A stretch of DNA of 64,000 nucleotides from Limonium bicolor (taxonomy: Eukaryota > Streptophyta > Magnoliopsida > Caryophyllales > Plumbaginaceae), in the NCBI GenBank assembly GCA_023374045.1, contig CM041782.1, positions 183,538,925 to 183,602,924 of the forward strand, read 5' to 3'. The notes below the pieces were generated by a model. The model had not been told where the DNA came from, searched no databases, and was given only the letters and a program-made list of their open reading frames with translations. Of this stretch, positions 1 to 12,900 are shown one piece after another (position 1 is the stretch's first letter; the number at the start of each line of letters is the position of its first letter). The translations under genes and the position numbers were made by a program.

Positions 1-572
1 GCTGAGAGAGGGGGAGCCAAATCGTGAGACAAGAGAAATGAGGGAGAGAGAGAGTGTAGTGTGTGAGAGAGGGAATAAAGTAGGTAGTAACTTTTTGCTT
101 TTGTGTTTTTTGTATTTTAGTGAGTAAAGTGAAATTAATAGAATAGAGAGGGGGCTAAAACGTGAGAGACAAGAGAGGGGGACAAAAATCTGATTTTTAT
201 TTTACAATGTGAGAGAGTGGCACTTGGTCATTAGCAGATAACACCCGTGATTTCCTGAACTGTTAGTTTTAACAGTCCGGGTCCGGTTTCCGGATTTTTG
301 TTTTATTTATTTTTATGGTCCTAGACCTTGACTAATATTTAATTATAGTCATATGATTGACTATAAATTTTTATTAGTCCTTTAAACCCGTTTCAAATCA
401 TATTTCCCGGGTTTCTCAAAAAACGTGCTTTAAAGCTCGTTTTGCATTTTTAATCCACTATTTGGATCTGTTTCCTTCGGGAATTTTTCCCACATGTTCT
501 TAATGACTAAGATAAGCCTTAAAATATAATAATTATATAATTAACTAACATATTAAGGTTTGGGGTATTTCA
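1..572 (-). mobile_element. Long-LTR Gypsy-like element, LTR 5' part (runs off window)
   Basis: Read on the minus strand, an LTR starts at 572 with TGAAATACCCCAAAC and continues to the window edge. Its order of parts matches the LTR that starts at 18809: a start box TGAAATACCC, a CCCGAAG..AACAGATCC box, an ACGTTTTTTGAG box, then a pyrimidine-rich leader (minus strand of 1-180). Just upstream of this LTR on the minus strand (573-620) I see no polypurine tract, which is unusual for a 3' LTR and suggests a rearranged junction. The far end lies outside the window. Confidence 0.6.
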
Positions 573-1726
573 ACTCGGTCTTTTAGGGTTAGTTTATCGT
601 TGCTGCACTGTGGCAAGTGCGCAAGGCAGGTTGAAATTTAACATTTTGGTTAATGTGGCACTTGCAGTGGCAAGTGTGCCATGCAGACTGAGCCACCAGT
701 ACGGTGTGTTAGTGCAGTGTTATTCCCTAATCGGGTTCCTGTTCTGGTCAAAAGTTCTTATTCAAATTAATACAGTCTCACTCCCGCACTCGTTCCCATA
801 AGTTTACTGTGGTAGTAAGGTCTCACTTTCCTCACAAGGCGTTGCATGATAGCGACTTAGCGAGTTCTTGTTTCTACAGCTCTCATAATCTCTCCTCATA
901 CACATCAGGCCATTTTGAACCTTCAGTATTGCATGGATAGAGTTACTCGCTTCGGGTGAGGCTTCTAAAGGTAATTCCTTCCGTCTGTTACATATCTCAT
1001 AACTAATCATTACTCGTCATTTCCACTTTCTTTCCCCCAAGCGCACTAATCAGTGCTTTCCTGGATGTAGGACAGGGTCGCCTGCTTATAGCAAGCTAGC
1101 CCCATTAGTCCTACAGGAATTTCTTCTTCTAAACTTGGGTTATATTTATCTCATCCTCATATGGTAGACATTATGTCATTACCAGGACTCCCGGTCCTAA
1201 ACATTATATCAAAACATAAAGTCTTATTTTCTACTTTTAACATAATCCTCTTAACACCACATCGGGTCCTCCCGATCAGGAGAGTTATCTCCGTGGTGTT
1301 TCCCATTCCATAGTCTCACTAGATAGTACTCAAGGTACGGGCTGCGGCGGGTGGGGTACTATTGCAAGTTTCCCGGGATGCTCTCCCATCAAGTGCGAGT
1401 GTTTCATACAGTCTTCGCGTTACTTGGGGTTGCTGGACCCTCACCACCTTCCGTTGCTCCGTGTTCTTCCTTAGTACTGTTACCCAGACCTCTCCCTGAC
1501 ATATGTCAAAAGGACGGGTTATACCTTTACTCGGTCTAATACCGTAGTCTCGGTCTTTTAGTATTGAAGTGCCTCTACGGCTATAGTGTGCAAGCTTTAA
1601 GCATTGCATCAACCCCGCAAGGTCACGTATTCTCACAACGTTTCCCGTATTCCCAAAACCTATGCTCACTGTATAAATCCTATTATCTCTTGTCATCAGA
1701 GCGGTACTCCGCTCTGATACCACTTT
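573..1726 (-). mobile_element. Short interior between two long LTRs, with Met-tRNA primer site
   Basis: This 1.15-kb stretch lies between two LTR termini. At 1711-1722 the minus strand reads TGGTATCAGAGC, the standard plant primer-binding site complementary to initiator Met-tRNA, four bases inside the LTR end at 1727. No gag or pol motif is visible; the 134-codon open frame on the minus strand at 1319-1723 resembles no family I know. The stretch is probably the 5' end of an interior that lost its coding part by deletion. Confidence 0.55.
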
Positions 1727-4700
1727 TGTAACACCCCTACTCTAATCGGCTCCTAACTATCTTGCTTAACATTATAATCGCAGCGGTAATCTCAACAATT
1801 GTACTACTGGTGTCACCGTTCTTACTCGCCCATACGAGTAATAACGTGCTTACTGATATATTCTTAAATATGAAACAATTTCCCACAGTGACAACAAGAG
1901 ATAGATCTAACCTTCCCAAACCAATATAAAATACATTCACAGTGAGCATTCTAAGTATCCCAGTCCTATACATGTTTCTAGGTTCGTATCAAAATGCAAC
2001 AGTGCATATTAAAACAACTGTAATTAAACTACCCAGCGCGTCCCTCTCTTTGCCGACACCGGAAGCTGCATACCTGCAAAAATGGTTGTTTGTGGTATGG
2101 AATCAGCCCCTGTTGTGTATGTTACTACATGACTGTCATGCCCCCTCGGACCCTCAGTTAATTGGTCGAGAGCATGCAATTCATTTTCATGCAAGTAGTT
2201 TAATGTTAAAACTGTAAAGCAACAATATATATTGCAGTAAACTCAAATAACAAACAAGCCCCCGGCTTCACACATCGCATCGTAATAAACCACTGAAAGC
2301 GTTTCAACGCTTATCTGAGTACAGAGACTCCATTCCAACAAACACTTAATAGTTCATAATTGAGTACGGCGACTCACTCGACCAAACAGTCCACCATAAT
2401 CTGCACACGAGTACAGCGACTCGACTCAACCAGTTCACAACACACAATATGAGCACAATGGCTCGTTCAAACAAATCTCCAACATACCACACATAATTAC
2501 AAAGCATAACCACTGAGCAACAAGGCGAAATAACGAGAGTCATAAACAGGTATAATTACTCGTCTTTGGCGTACAAGCCCAAATAATGTTCGCCTAATGT
2601 ACGATCTAGTATAGTCGTTCGTAATTGTTCAGTCATGTCTAATGACAACGTCTCGTAGAACGGCGTGTCTCTAAGTTACCCATCTTTATGGCGGGTCACC
2701 CACGGCAATAGCCACTCCAGCGGTAGGTCTCCGTCCTACGAACAATCTGTAGTTCGTTGGAAATTTATCCAGATACTTACGGTTACCACACGGTATCCTA
2801 GTATCGTTAATGGATCACAGTCACAGCAAGAGCCACATCCTCTTGATAAACTTATTTATTCCATCGGCATCGTTTTACTTCTTCTTAGCACAACAGACTA
2901 AGGTCATCAGTCCAATCCTGAGTATGTCGACTCGGGATTCAGTGTTAGATACGAGAGCGGCGTTAAGCAGGCCAGTGCGCCTTAATATCTCGGATAATAT
3001 ATGTATCTATTATCCTAATGCTACAACGTTTTTACTTACGTTCCTTATATTACATATAAGATAGCCTCATTGCCGCTAGTTCGTTTTTATAATTCATATT
3101 TACGAACGGTATGTATCGTTCAACAGGAATAATAAAAGCATATTAATAACAACTCAAGCATATTAATCACAAAGCAGACCAATTCACATCTTATCACAGA
3201 TTTTCACACAATGTCTGAACTGAGGAAATCCTCAGAGACAATCAAGCCATATAAATAACATACCGTTCACCCTGAAAGTATTACGGTGGAGTATGAATCT
3301 GCTAAATTCTCTGGTGATCCTCGAGACGCCTCTTACGATCTATAAATATGCATCACACTATGCATCAGCATCTCGTACTAACAATACACTGCGGCACCCC
3401 GTACTGTTACTAATCCATCCCGGTTTATTCCCCGTTGTTAACTATAAACGTTTGTCGGGTTTTCGGTTTAACTCGGGATTAGGAAAGACGTCATATTTCA
3501 TGCGTGGTTACGTCGAGTATATTAGTATACTTAACTTTAAACGTTTACTATCGCATGTAATTTAATACACATTTGTATATTATATAGCTAGTCACTATAT
3601 TGCATGTATAATCTTAATCGTTTATTATGCATCTCACCTAAGTATTTATTTTCCTAAGCTTTGTTTTTCCAAGTTTAATGTGGTATAACTCATATGTAAA
3701 AATACTTTGAATTATATATATCCTCATTTCCATGTATACTCCTAACATTAGAATTTCCATATCTAATGTTTGTAATTCTTCTCTCCTTATCTTATATCTT
3801 TTTAATAATATATATGGTTATTGAACCACACTATATTTTTCCACACCATAACATATATTTATTTATATACATGTATTATGGGACCATTTATTATATGGTA
3901 AATCTTTATAATATATTCATTCTCTTTTAATGAATATTTCTTATATTATAAATGTTAATTGAAAACCATATTATAAATTTTCGTTCTAAAATTCCCATTA
4001 TTTCCGAACAGCATTTATTTTCTTGAATATTACAAAATCCACCACATAATCATTATAATGTTATATTATATGCTAATATCATATAATATGATATTTTTAT
4101 TTCCTTTAATTTATAACCTATAGTTTATGCAAAACTATTTATCATTGCTGCATGGGCACCATATAAAACCATATTCTTTTTCATATACCATAGTTTCCTT
4201 TATTTACAAATTCACCCCATTATTTATACCATGTTATATATCATATATATAACAATTTTAACTTATAAAATGGTATAACCTATGGTTATATTTTTATAAA
4301 ATTCCGAACAGACCCAATATTATTCTATAATTGTCATTTGGCCCAATTTATAACATATAGTTTGATAATATCATTAAAACTATATATTATACACATATCT
4401 TAATAAATGCTCTTATATAATTCTAAAAATCACCAAATTTCACCAAAGGGTTATATTTACCCTTACTAACCATATACTTTCGGTATTTATAATTCCACCA
4501 CATCTATTTCTCCAAAGTGTCATAATGACATAATAACTATATATTATACCTATATAGTTTATTTTAATTCCAAAATCAACCCAATAAATTCCTAAAAATT
4601 CCTTATAGCCCATGGGTGTTTATAATACCATTTTACACCCTTCCTTTTCGGTATAAAAACATATTTACCACATATGTTATAAAATTGTTACAATTAAATA

Positions 4701-6903
4701 CATAACTTATTATAAAACCTTAAATAAGTTATCTAACTTATTTAATTTGGTCAAAACCTACCATATGGTCAAGGTTGACCACCTTAATATTTCCTTGACC
4801 ATTAATTCCTTATAATTACGGTTTATAACCATATTTTTCAGAAATTACCATTTAACCCCAAAACTTTATAAAATCTTATAAACTTTATTTTAAATCCTTT
4901 TTAACTTCTAATTTTCGGCCTTATTATTATAAAGCCCCCAAATTTAATTTATTTACACCTAAGACCCCAATTCCTTGTGGTCATAATTATATATCACCTA
5001 AACTTAAATAAAAGCTTATAAATGCATAAATAAAATGGCCTAAAGTACATGGCCTTATTACAAACATTAGCTTATAAAATAAATTACACATAAATGTCCA
5101 TAAAAGCCTTAAACTCTCGGCCCTTACACATATATTTTCTTTATTTACCAATTTTCCACATAATGTCTTAAATTTGATAATTATGCTAATTAATTAGTTA
5201 TAAAATTTACTAAACCATTCCTTAATCACCTAAGGTCAAATAAGACCTTAAATACCTTGTTCACTCACAGCACAATTTATATAAATATGTATAAGCACAT
5301 ATTAATATACCAAGTGAAGGTTTAAGTGATTTATACCTTGTTTTTGCCTAGTATATGCCTTGTTTGGCCACGGCTGTATGGAGATTTATTTTCCACAGCT
5401 TAGTTTACATGTTTTCAAACAGCAATTAAGGCATGATTAGTCTCCAAGCAAGATCCAACCATAAGAAGTATTTAATGTCAATTTTCAAGGTAAAATTTAC
5501 CTTAGAACACCAAGGTAAACAAGGTTGGTCTCGGCCTGTTTTTACAGTAGGAAAAGAGTGTTAAAAGAGATACTAAAACCAACTTTTAAACTGGTATAAC
5601 TCAGATTAGAAGATAGCTAATCTTTACCTTGTTTAAAATGCCTAAAATGGTGTTTTCGGCTTGGATCTGGTTATAATTCGAAGCTCTTGATGTACCAACT
5701 AGATAAGTATGTTAATATGAAGATTATAAGCTTAGAAACAAAGTTTCACAGCCGAATTTGAAGGGAAACAAAAGATATGTGCTTAAAGCACATTTTTATA
5801 CCTTAAGAACAAGATTAGCTTTCTCTACCTTCTTCCCTTGTTAAGGCCGAGATACACCCTCCATTTAACCTCCAAAACAACCTAAGAACATTGATGAAAG
5901 TGGTTGATGCTTTGCTCCTTTGAAAGAGGAAAGAATTGTGAAGAAAATGAACATTTCAAGGCTTAATTAGCTTACCAAGATTAATTGATGTTCTCTTCTG
6001 TTCATGGTGAGTTAGCCACGACTTGGAGAAGCCGAAGGGAGGTTTGGAGCTGCTGGTGTCGGCAGGAAAGAAGGCAAATGAGAGAGGTGAGTCAATTTTG
6101 CCTTATAAGTCAATTATTGTTACTTTAATTTGCTTTTTGAATTGGTAATTAGGTGACTCATCATAACAGCTGGTTAATTGATTGAAGATTGATAATCAAG
6201 TGGGAAAGACAGCTGTAGGGGGGAGGCAGCCTTTGGTCAAGGCAATAGGTGAGCTTTGACCATGATTTAAGTTAAGTTAAGTAATTAGTTGTTATTTTTC
6301 GGGTACTATTCATACTAAATTGCCAATTTTGATTTTTATTTTTAAACTTTGATTTAGACTTTATAATATAGTCTATCATGTCACATTAATGTTATAAAGA
6401 ACTTATTATAGTCTTTACAGTGACAAAAAGTCATTATCTTAGAGCTCATAGACAAAAACGTGCTTTAAGGAATTTTAGTACACATTTTGAGTCGCAGGGT
6501 GTTTCTGAGCTCTGTTTTCTTTGAGAACGGTTTTGTTGTGTTCCTTACATGATATTTGATCATGGTATCCAATTTTATATCATTTAGAGGTCATTAGACC
6601 CTTAAGGTATTCTTAGAGCACATTTTTGCCCTACTTGACCTTGAAGCATGTAAATGCCTGTTCTTTATGTTGGAGTGTTGTCCAATAATTTTAACATGTT
6701 TAATAATGTTCTAGTAAGCTTAGGACAAAATCTTAGGTCCTAAGAAGTTCATTTGGGTATTTATTTACCCTAAAGAGTCAAAGGGTGCAACATCTTGCTT
6801 TATGTTGACCACTGTTGTTCTCAGTTGACTTTTAAGGCATGTTTAGGCCTTAATCAATGTGATTAAAAATTTAATCCATATTTTATTAGTTTGGGGTATT
6901 TCA
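1727..6903 (-). mobile_element. Very long LTR (about 5.2 kb), Gypsy-like
   Basis: On the minus strand this segment starts TGAAATACCCCAAAC (6903) and ends GGGGTGTTACA (1727), followed by the Met-tRNA primer site. It shares the box TCTCGACCAATTA and a following GCAGGTA box with the LTRs at 18809 and 28392, but most of its length is different sequence, so it is another family of the same type. 3600-5350 is strongly AT-rich with no reading frames. A pyrimidine-rich leader lies on the minus strand near 6000-6080. The LTR at 1-572 is clearly not its close copy, so the pair is not an ordinary two-LTR element. Confidence 0.6.
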
Positions 6904-8600
6904 GGCAGTGTACCTATCGTTTTGCGGAATAGTGGATTTGTGGGTTGTCGTACTCTTGGGGACCTCGCTGTGGATAACTGAAAGTGTAGTAAATTGACCG
7001 AGACTTCTAGCAAACATGTTTTATCTTTTTAGGGAAAGAGTATGATTGAAAACTAACTTATAAGACAATAATAAAAATAATTAATCAAAACAGAATAGAA
7101 ATAGAAATTGTAAATCTTTTGTTTTTAAAGAAGCATCCTGAGTTATTCTGCTCACCTATTTTATCCAATTATATCAATATAAACTTTCCCACTTTACCAA
7201 TAAACTCAGGAATCTTAATTAGTTCATTGACCGGTCCTTGTACAATAAACCCTGATTAACTTAAACAACAAGCCACAATCCTTGCCCAAGTCATTATAAA
7301 TTAATCGCTTTATTACCAATTCCTATTGGAGACAGATTAACCTATAGGCGAGACACGCTTCTAGTCATTAACCCGTTTTGACTTCCTCTGTCTAGAACCT
7401 TGTCTTAGCACCGCATTTCAACAAGAGACTACAAATATCACTTTAATAATTGTACAAGAAGGTTAAAGCGCATTAAGGACAAGAATCAAAATATTGCATA
7501 GATAAATTATAGTGGAAAGTTTAAATAACACAGTTATATAAAATAGGCTCGCTTCCCAACCCGAGAGGCTAGATTTATTACTCACACATAATTATAAAAA
7601 CAAACATCAATAATAAGATGGACATTAAAATAGAGTAAAGGTAAATGAAAGAAAGAACTCTATTTGGGGAGAGTTGTTCCCCTTCCGGGCTTGTCTCCGC
7701 GATTATGTAGACCTCAAAATGATGATAAACAGGTAGAACGAAGAATAACGAACAAACAGGCAAAAGTTAGTCCTGTCCGTGTGGGGCCACGCGGACACAA
7801 ACGCGGACATCTCTTGTCCGTGTAGGGTTTGTGCGGACACAAATCAGGACGCAGCCTGGTTTGCGCAGATCGTCTTCTTCCTCTGGAAATCTGGAAAATT
7901 AACAGCTTAAGGCTAAAGTACTGAGGGAAAACGTAATATATGAAGTAGATATAGTGTATATAGATGGAGAATGGAATTTGGATGGAGGGAGAGTGATTTT
8001 TGATGAGCGTTGATGAGCTTTGGATTTCAGGAGGGATTGATGATGAAGATTGAAGAAGCGTGGGTTTTTATAGAGCAGAGGAAGAGGAGAAGACAAGGGT
8101 GGATGGGATATAAAGTAGGTGGTGGTAGTAGATGGATAATTGTAGGCGCCGTAGATAAGAGAAGAAGAAAACGGCACCGAAAGTTTACAACGCGTTAAAT
8201 CTGGAAATCGGTGCCGCAGTTTATACGTGTCCGAGTTGCTGTCCGCGTACGGACACATATGCATACGTGTGATATCCGTGTTTCTGTCCGCGTAAAGACA
8301 CATTTGTCCTGACGAGAATTTATATGTGTCCGCGTTTGTGTCCGCGTGGGGCTACCCAGACACCTATGCGGACGTGAGATGTCGGCGTTGCTGTCCGCAA
8401 TTAGGACACTTGTGTCCGGATAAGCGTCCGCTTAGGGCTACGCGGACATGTGTATTTTTTTCCTCATTTTTCTGCAATCTTCAACTAGGCTTAGATTCTT
8501 CATTTTAGCTCCATTTCACTTGCCGTTTGCTGCGTTGGAAAGCTTGTGAAGTAAACTATGTGATTCCAAGACTTTTTACTGCATTTGATACATAAAATGT
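6904..8600 (-). mobile_element. Probable degenerate LTR fragment, minus strand
   Basis: No gene is recognisable here. Read on the minus strand, a TATAAAAA box (8072-8065) precedes a pyrimidine-rich leader, then AT-rich sequence, then a GGTCCCCAAGAGTACGAC segment near 6940-6960. That last segment resembles the CTCCCTGTGGATACGAC segment near the LTR ends of the 10876-18386 element. Hairpin repeats sit upstream of the TATA box in both. The right-hand LTR above ends exactly where this fragment begins, as if it inserted into it. No second LTR, primer site or target duplication was found, so the call rests on layout only. Confidence 0.3.
7772..8452. repeat. Cluster of GTCCGC-type palindromes
   Basis: Two blocks (about 7772-7855 and 8224-8452) are filled with GTCCGCGT / ACGCGGAC words in both orientations, more than a dozen in all. 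Examples are near-palindromes such as GTCCGCTTAGGGCTACGCGGAC shortened at its centre, and TCCGTGTGGGGCCACGCGGA. The sequence between the blocks is purine-rich on the plus strand and holds the TATA box of the probable minus-strand LTR. These units can fold as hairpins. Confidence 0.6.
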
Positions 8601-10464
8601 ATCAGTTCATATCAAAACATAAATCTTAGGAAAAACATACGATAAGTGAGTAATATTATCCTGAAAGTAAGTGAATATAAGGTAAATTAAACCCTTAAAT
8701 GTCTATGTATTTCTCACTTACCAGGATACATATATTGGTGGACTACAACAATGAGGCATTTCACTTTTAGGCCCAAGTGAGGGCAAAGAGACATAAGGTG
8801 GCTAGTTTTTAAACCCAGATAGCTTGGGAGCTAGGTTGTTGGGCAACCACATGGGGAATTACTTAAGAAGCTCACTTCTATAACACTTATGTTATTTCTG
8901 TTCTCTTGGAACCCCTACCAAGTAAGTGAAGTTGCAAGATTCTTGGGTGCTTCATGCACAAAATCAGCAATGACTAATTTCGACTGTTCATGTATTTGAA
9001 TTCAATTGAAATCATTATACAAGTAACATGGGTTATAACTAGAGTAAATTTAAAAATGGATGAAAAACTTACCATTGATGATACAATAGTGTAACGTATG
9101 ACTTGTTTCCACATTAAAGTATGAAGCTGCATGTATTGCATAAGGCCTTAGACGTCACATGACATATTTACTTTGGAGCACATAGCATGACATAAGAATA
9201 AGAAATTGTCATTGCAATGCACCTTAAATGCCTTACTCTGCACATGTGTGCACCATAAAAACATAACATTAATGATTTAGTTTATAGTAAGACAACTATT
9301 TCAATTAGTGTATTCAAATAATACAAGGTTATAACATCTTTTTTTCCTAATCCATTAATTATGACATCATTCCTCATTAATATAGGTAATTAAATCTATT
9401 ATAAGCCGCCTAAAAAACATGTTTTTAGAGGCGAGTACATGCCCTGAGGTGTTGTATCGAAGTACAATCATAATATAAAAACTATGGGAGATTGAGGTGT
9501 CGAACCCGTGACCTATTGTCTCAGGTGAGTATAGCTTCCCAACTTGACTATCTCGCTTCTGACTCTTGATCAAGGAGCTAACAATGAATATAACTAGATA
9601 TTACATATAACTATCTTCTATATAAAACCTTGAGAAAAAATCTTCAAAGTCATCAGCATACTACAATTGATGCTAACAAAATTGAAGCACCTGCAAACCA
9701 TGTGTGTCACTCCACAATTCGAATGATTCATAAAAAGGTTGTTGGTACCCCAATACTAAAATATGTACATGTAAATGTACTATGCTAACTCTTCTAGCAA
9801 CCCTTTGATAATCTCCTTGGAGTAGCTTTCAAGAGTTGTAAGAAAAACATTCACAAGAAAAGATAATAATTATAAACATATACATTTACTTATTGTAATT
9901 ATACTCGTAACAAATTATATATATCAAGATATATCAAGATTACATACCTTTTTCAATGAATCAATGCACTTAGAAAACATTACAACTATGACATACATGT
10001 ATCTCATCACATAATAGGTGCATTGTTCACCCCCTGGTTGCAACGAACACTGTACAATAAACAAAATAAGGATAAATATACAATAATTTCACGATACGTT
10101 GCTAATTAACCATCAGATATGTAGTTAAAGTACATATGCTGACAGTATAGTAAAATTAAATATATTATTTATATATTGGTTTAAATGGTATAAAACAATA
10201 TATATATATATATATAATCATAAAAGCTTTTAAGTAAAAAACATAATTTTTTTATATTTGATTTAGAAACTACAAATTTGATTACAAACAGACAAAAATA
10301 GAAAAAAGAATAATACTCTAATTTTTTATAACATTAATTTTTAAATTTTAATTCATAAATACTACAAAAGTAAATAAGATATATTAAAAAAGTAGAAGTG
10401 TAAAATTTCATTATATTAATATATTGGTTAGAATTGTACAAAATAGTATATATATATATATAAT
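8601..10464. other. Non-coding stretch, apart from one SINE-like copy
   Basis: No open frame resembles a known protein. The stretch is AT-rich, with simple (TA)n runs near 10197-10217 and 10449-10462. Apart from the SINE-like copy listed separately, I can support no gene or element here. Confidence 0.4.
9400..9567 (-). mobile_element. tRNA-derived SINE-like copy
   Basis: On the minus strand a box A-like word TAGTCAAGTTGG (9550-9539) is followed 32 bases later by a box B word GGTTCGACACC (9506-9496), inside GGTCACGGGTTCGACACCTC. This is the usual internal RNA polymerase III promoter layout of tRNA genes and tRNA-derived SINEs. The flanks do not form a tRNA cloverleaf that I can see, so a SINE or tRNA pseudogene is more likely than a working tRNA. 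The 3' end is a guess. Confidence 0.45.
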
Positions 10465-10870
10465 CTGGGTTGCTATTCGTAGTGCAAAATTACTAATCAC
10501 CGTAGTATAAAACTTTTTAAAATCATATTAATGTTGTAAACATGTAGTGCCATCGTATCGTAACTTTTGTTTTTAGAAAAAATCATTTCATCACCATAAA
10601 CAATAAAAAACGCTCTCATCAAAATAAAAGACGTTAAACCTGTTTTTATTGCGTTTGAACGTTATAATTGTGACTTGACATTAGTATGTCAATATTCTGT
10701 TAAGTAATAGACGTTCTCATGTATTTACTACCAAACGACGTTAATATATTGAAAACGAGTCAAAATGAGCGTTTTTACCAAAACACACTCAAAAACGCGC
10801 ATGTTATATATAAACAGGACGTGTCCCGTATCTTCATTTCTCACGCACGCACTATCTCTCCTCTAAATTA
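10465..10870 (+). mobile_element. MULE terminal part, left piece (split by retroelement)
   Basis: The segment begins CTGGGTTGCTATTCG and continues with AAAATTACTAATCACCG. It matches, in reverse complement, the right end of the 9.2-kb MULE ending at 46255, through the terminal inverted repeat and on through ACGTTATAA and the CTATCTCTCCTC leader. It stops at the CCTTG target duplication of the retroelement and resumes at 18387. The nine bases before it are ATATATAAT. It is therefore a second, diverged copy of the same MULE family in opposite orientation. Confidence 0.75.
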
Positions 10871-10875
10871 CCTTG
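10871..10875. repeat. Target site duplication CCTTG, left copy
   Basis: CCTTG directly precedes the 5' LTR and recurs at 18387-18391 directly after the 3' LTR. Five bases is the normal duplication length for LTR retrotransposons, and this fixes both ends of the element. Confidence 0.85.
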
Positions 10876-12351
10876 TGATAAGTGTCTAAATGAGCATGTT
10901 TTATGGGTGTATTTCATATATTATATCAGCACTTTTCTGCTCATTTCTCACTTATCGTATGTTTTTCCTCTAGTTTATGTTTTATTCATAATCTCACGAA
11001 TTTATTGGTTTAAACATGAGGAACAACCAAGCTAGGAGCAAAGTACACGAAGAGACGAACGTATAGGCGCAGACAGCTCAGAAAACGGAGCCCAAACGAA
11101 GAATCTAGAGCTAGTAGAAGAAATAAGCCCGTACATCGCGATAACACGCGGACATCACACAGGCTACCGCCCGGCGGACACCACACAAGCAACCGCCACT
11201 TATTGGGCGGTACCACAGGCGGACCACACACAACCGCCACTTATTGGGCGGTACCACAGGCGGACACCAACAGCAACCGTGACTAATTATCATTCGCGAC
11301 CAGTATCTTCTTCGCGCCGTCGTCGTCTGCAACTCGCGCAACTCGCCCACTGTCTGCAACTTATCCATCTACTCCGCACGCATATTCAGTCTGTTCCCTG
11401 TGCAATCAATGAAGCAATCAATGCTCTTCTTCATCTGCAATCAAATTCGTACAGATCCAAACCTCTATATAAACCCACCACCTTAACTACATAAACACAC
11501 ACCACGCACGACGGGAGTCTGAAGAATTCGCTCACCACACTCATCCATTCGCTTCCACTTATATTTCCTCCCGTTAAACCACAACATTCCACACTCACGC
11601 AGTAACAAAAGAAATAGAAGAGCAGCAGTTCGAGCGAGAGCAGACCAGTTCTTCCTCTGAATTAATGTCAAAATCTGTCTGTGCTTTCTTCTTATCTCCG
11701 TTAATGTCTGAGTAATTTTCTTTTGTATCCTAGGATGGGGGTTTGATTTCTAATATTACGTAAATTAATATTTATCACCTGTTTCTCTCATTTAACTTGT
11801 TTTAATTCCTTTCAACTAATATTGCTAAATGCTTTGCGCGACAAACGACTGCATTTATTTGGTAACTATCAACATATGATTTTGAGATAGTCTAGGTACC
11901 ACAAAGGAATTAATCTTAGTATTTACACTCCGGACTGAGCAGGAAAATATTAAGGCTTTTATTAAGAGTTCGTAACTGACAATTATTAACTCTAATAGGC
12001 AATAAATAATTGAGACAGGGTTATAAATCTGTTTAAGTAATTTAGGAAAATTCCCCCGCTATCCTAGGATACATTTTTCCATTCACATCAATTAATTCAC
12101 CTTTTTACTGTTTTTATTATATTTGCACTGATCAAACAACAAATCAAGCTTGCCTCCGGCTAAACCCCTTTTTACAGTTTTTAAGTAACTACCAAGACTA
12201 GGATAAATTGAACAATCTCCCTGTGGATACGACACTTGTTTTACTAACTACGACCGGGATTTGTTTGCAGCCCGACGTTTATAATTTGAGTTTTTAATTT
12301 CTTTTCTTTTAATTTTACACCAGTTTAACCACTCAGAAATAACAGTCTGCA
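10876..12351 (+). repeat. 5' LTR of gag-protease retroelement (1476 bp)
   Basis: It starts TGATAAGTGTC and ends CAGTCTGCA. Two copies of the hairpin ACCGCC-ACTTATTG-GGCGGT lie at 11192-11211 and about 11233-11252. A TATA-like CTATATAAACCC follows at about 11464-11475, which suggests that transcription starts near 11500. The last 600 bases or so look identical to the 3' LTR by eye. Confidence 0.85.
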
Positions 12352-12354
12352 AAT

Positions 12355-12372
12355 TGGCGCCGTTGCCGGGGA
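12355..12372 (+). promoter_or_regulatory. Primer-binding site, tRNA-Asp type
   Basis: TGGCGCCGTTGCCGGGGA lies three bases after the LTR end. It is complementary to the 3' end of plant tRNA-Asp (…CCCCGGCAACGGCGCCA, from memory). This site would prime minus-strand DNA synthesis. This primer is typical of Athila-type plant Gypsy elements. Confidence 0.8.
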
Positions 12373-12455
12373 GATTGATTCCATCAATTTCCCTAGTTTC
12401 CGGTAGTTCACTCGCTATATAGTAATAATCTGATAATACTATTAAATTGTTAATC

Positions 12456-12720
12456 TCGGACATCTGACTTGGACATCTGACTTGGACATCTGACTTGGAC
12501 ATCTAACTTCGGACATCTTAATATTATTGTTATTATTTCTGTCATTTCTTTCCATTGTCATTTCGTTCCATTGTCATTTCGTTCCATTGTCATTTCGTTC
12601 CATTGTCATTTAATTCCATTGTCCTTAACATTTCATTTCCATTGTCCTTAACTTTTCATTTCCATTGTCCTTAACTTTTCATTTCCCCAGTATACTAACT
12701 TATAATTTTCTGTCATTTCT
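12456..12720 (+). repeat. Three minisatellites in the retroelement leader
   Basis: Between primer site and gag there are three short tandem arrays in series. The first is GGACATCTGACTT (13 bp, about five copies, 12456-12520). The second is a 16-bp CATTGTCATTTCGTTC unit (about four copies, 12540-12610). The third is a 22-23-bp unit CCATTGTCCTTAACTTTTC (about three copies, to about 12690). No coding function is apparent. The leader is where packaging signals of retroelements normally lie. Confidence 0.75.
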
Positions 12721-12900
12721 TTCCCTTGTCATTTAATGTTCTGTCATTTTACTCTTGTTAAAAAAAAAATACAAAAAAAAATTATATATATCAGTGTTGT
12801 TTAACTAACATTTATCAGCCTAACCAATATCTCTGCCTTTCTTATTCTATCTACTAACTAATTTTGCAGTTTCTCTCGAACCGCAAGTTATCTTCTGTGC

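Noticed and set aside
1319..1723. 134-codon minus-strand frame next to the Met-tRNA primer site
   Set aside because: It overlaps the primer site itself and shows no gag motif.
9496..9550. Functional tRNA gene
   Set aside because: Box A and box B are present, but no acceptor stem or anticodon arm can be formed from the flanks.
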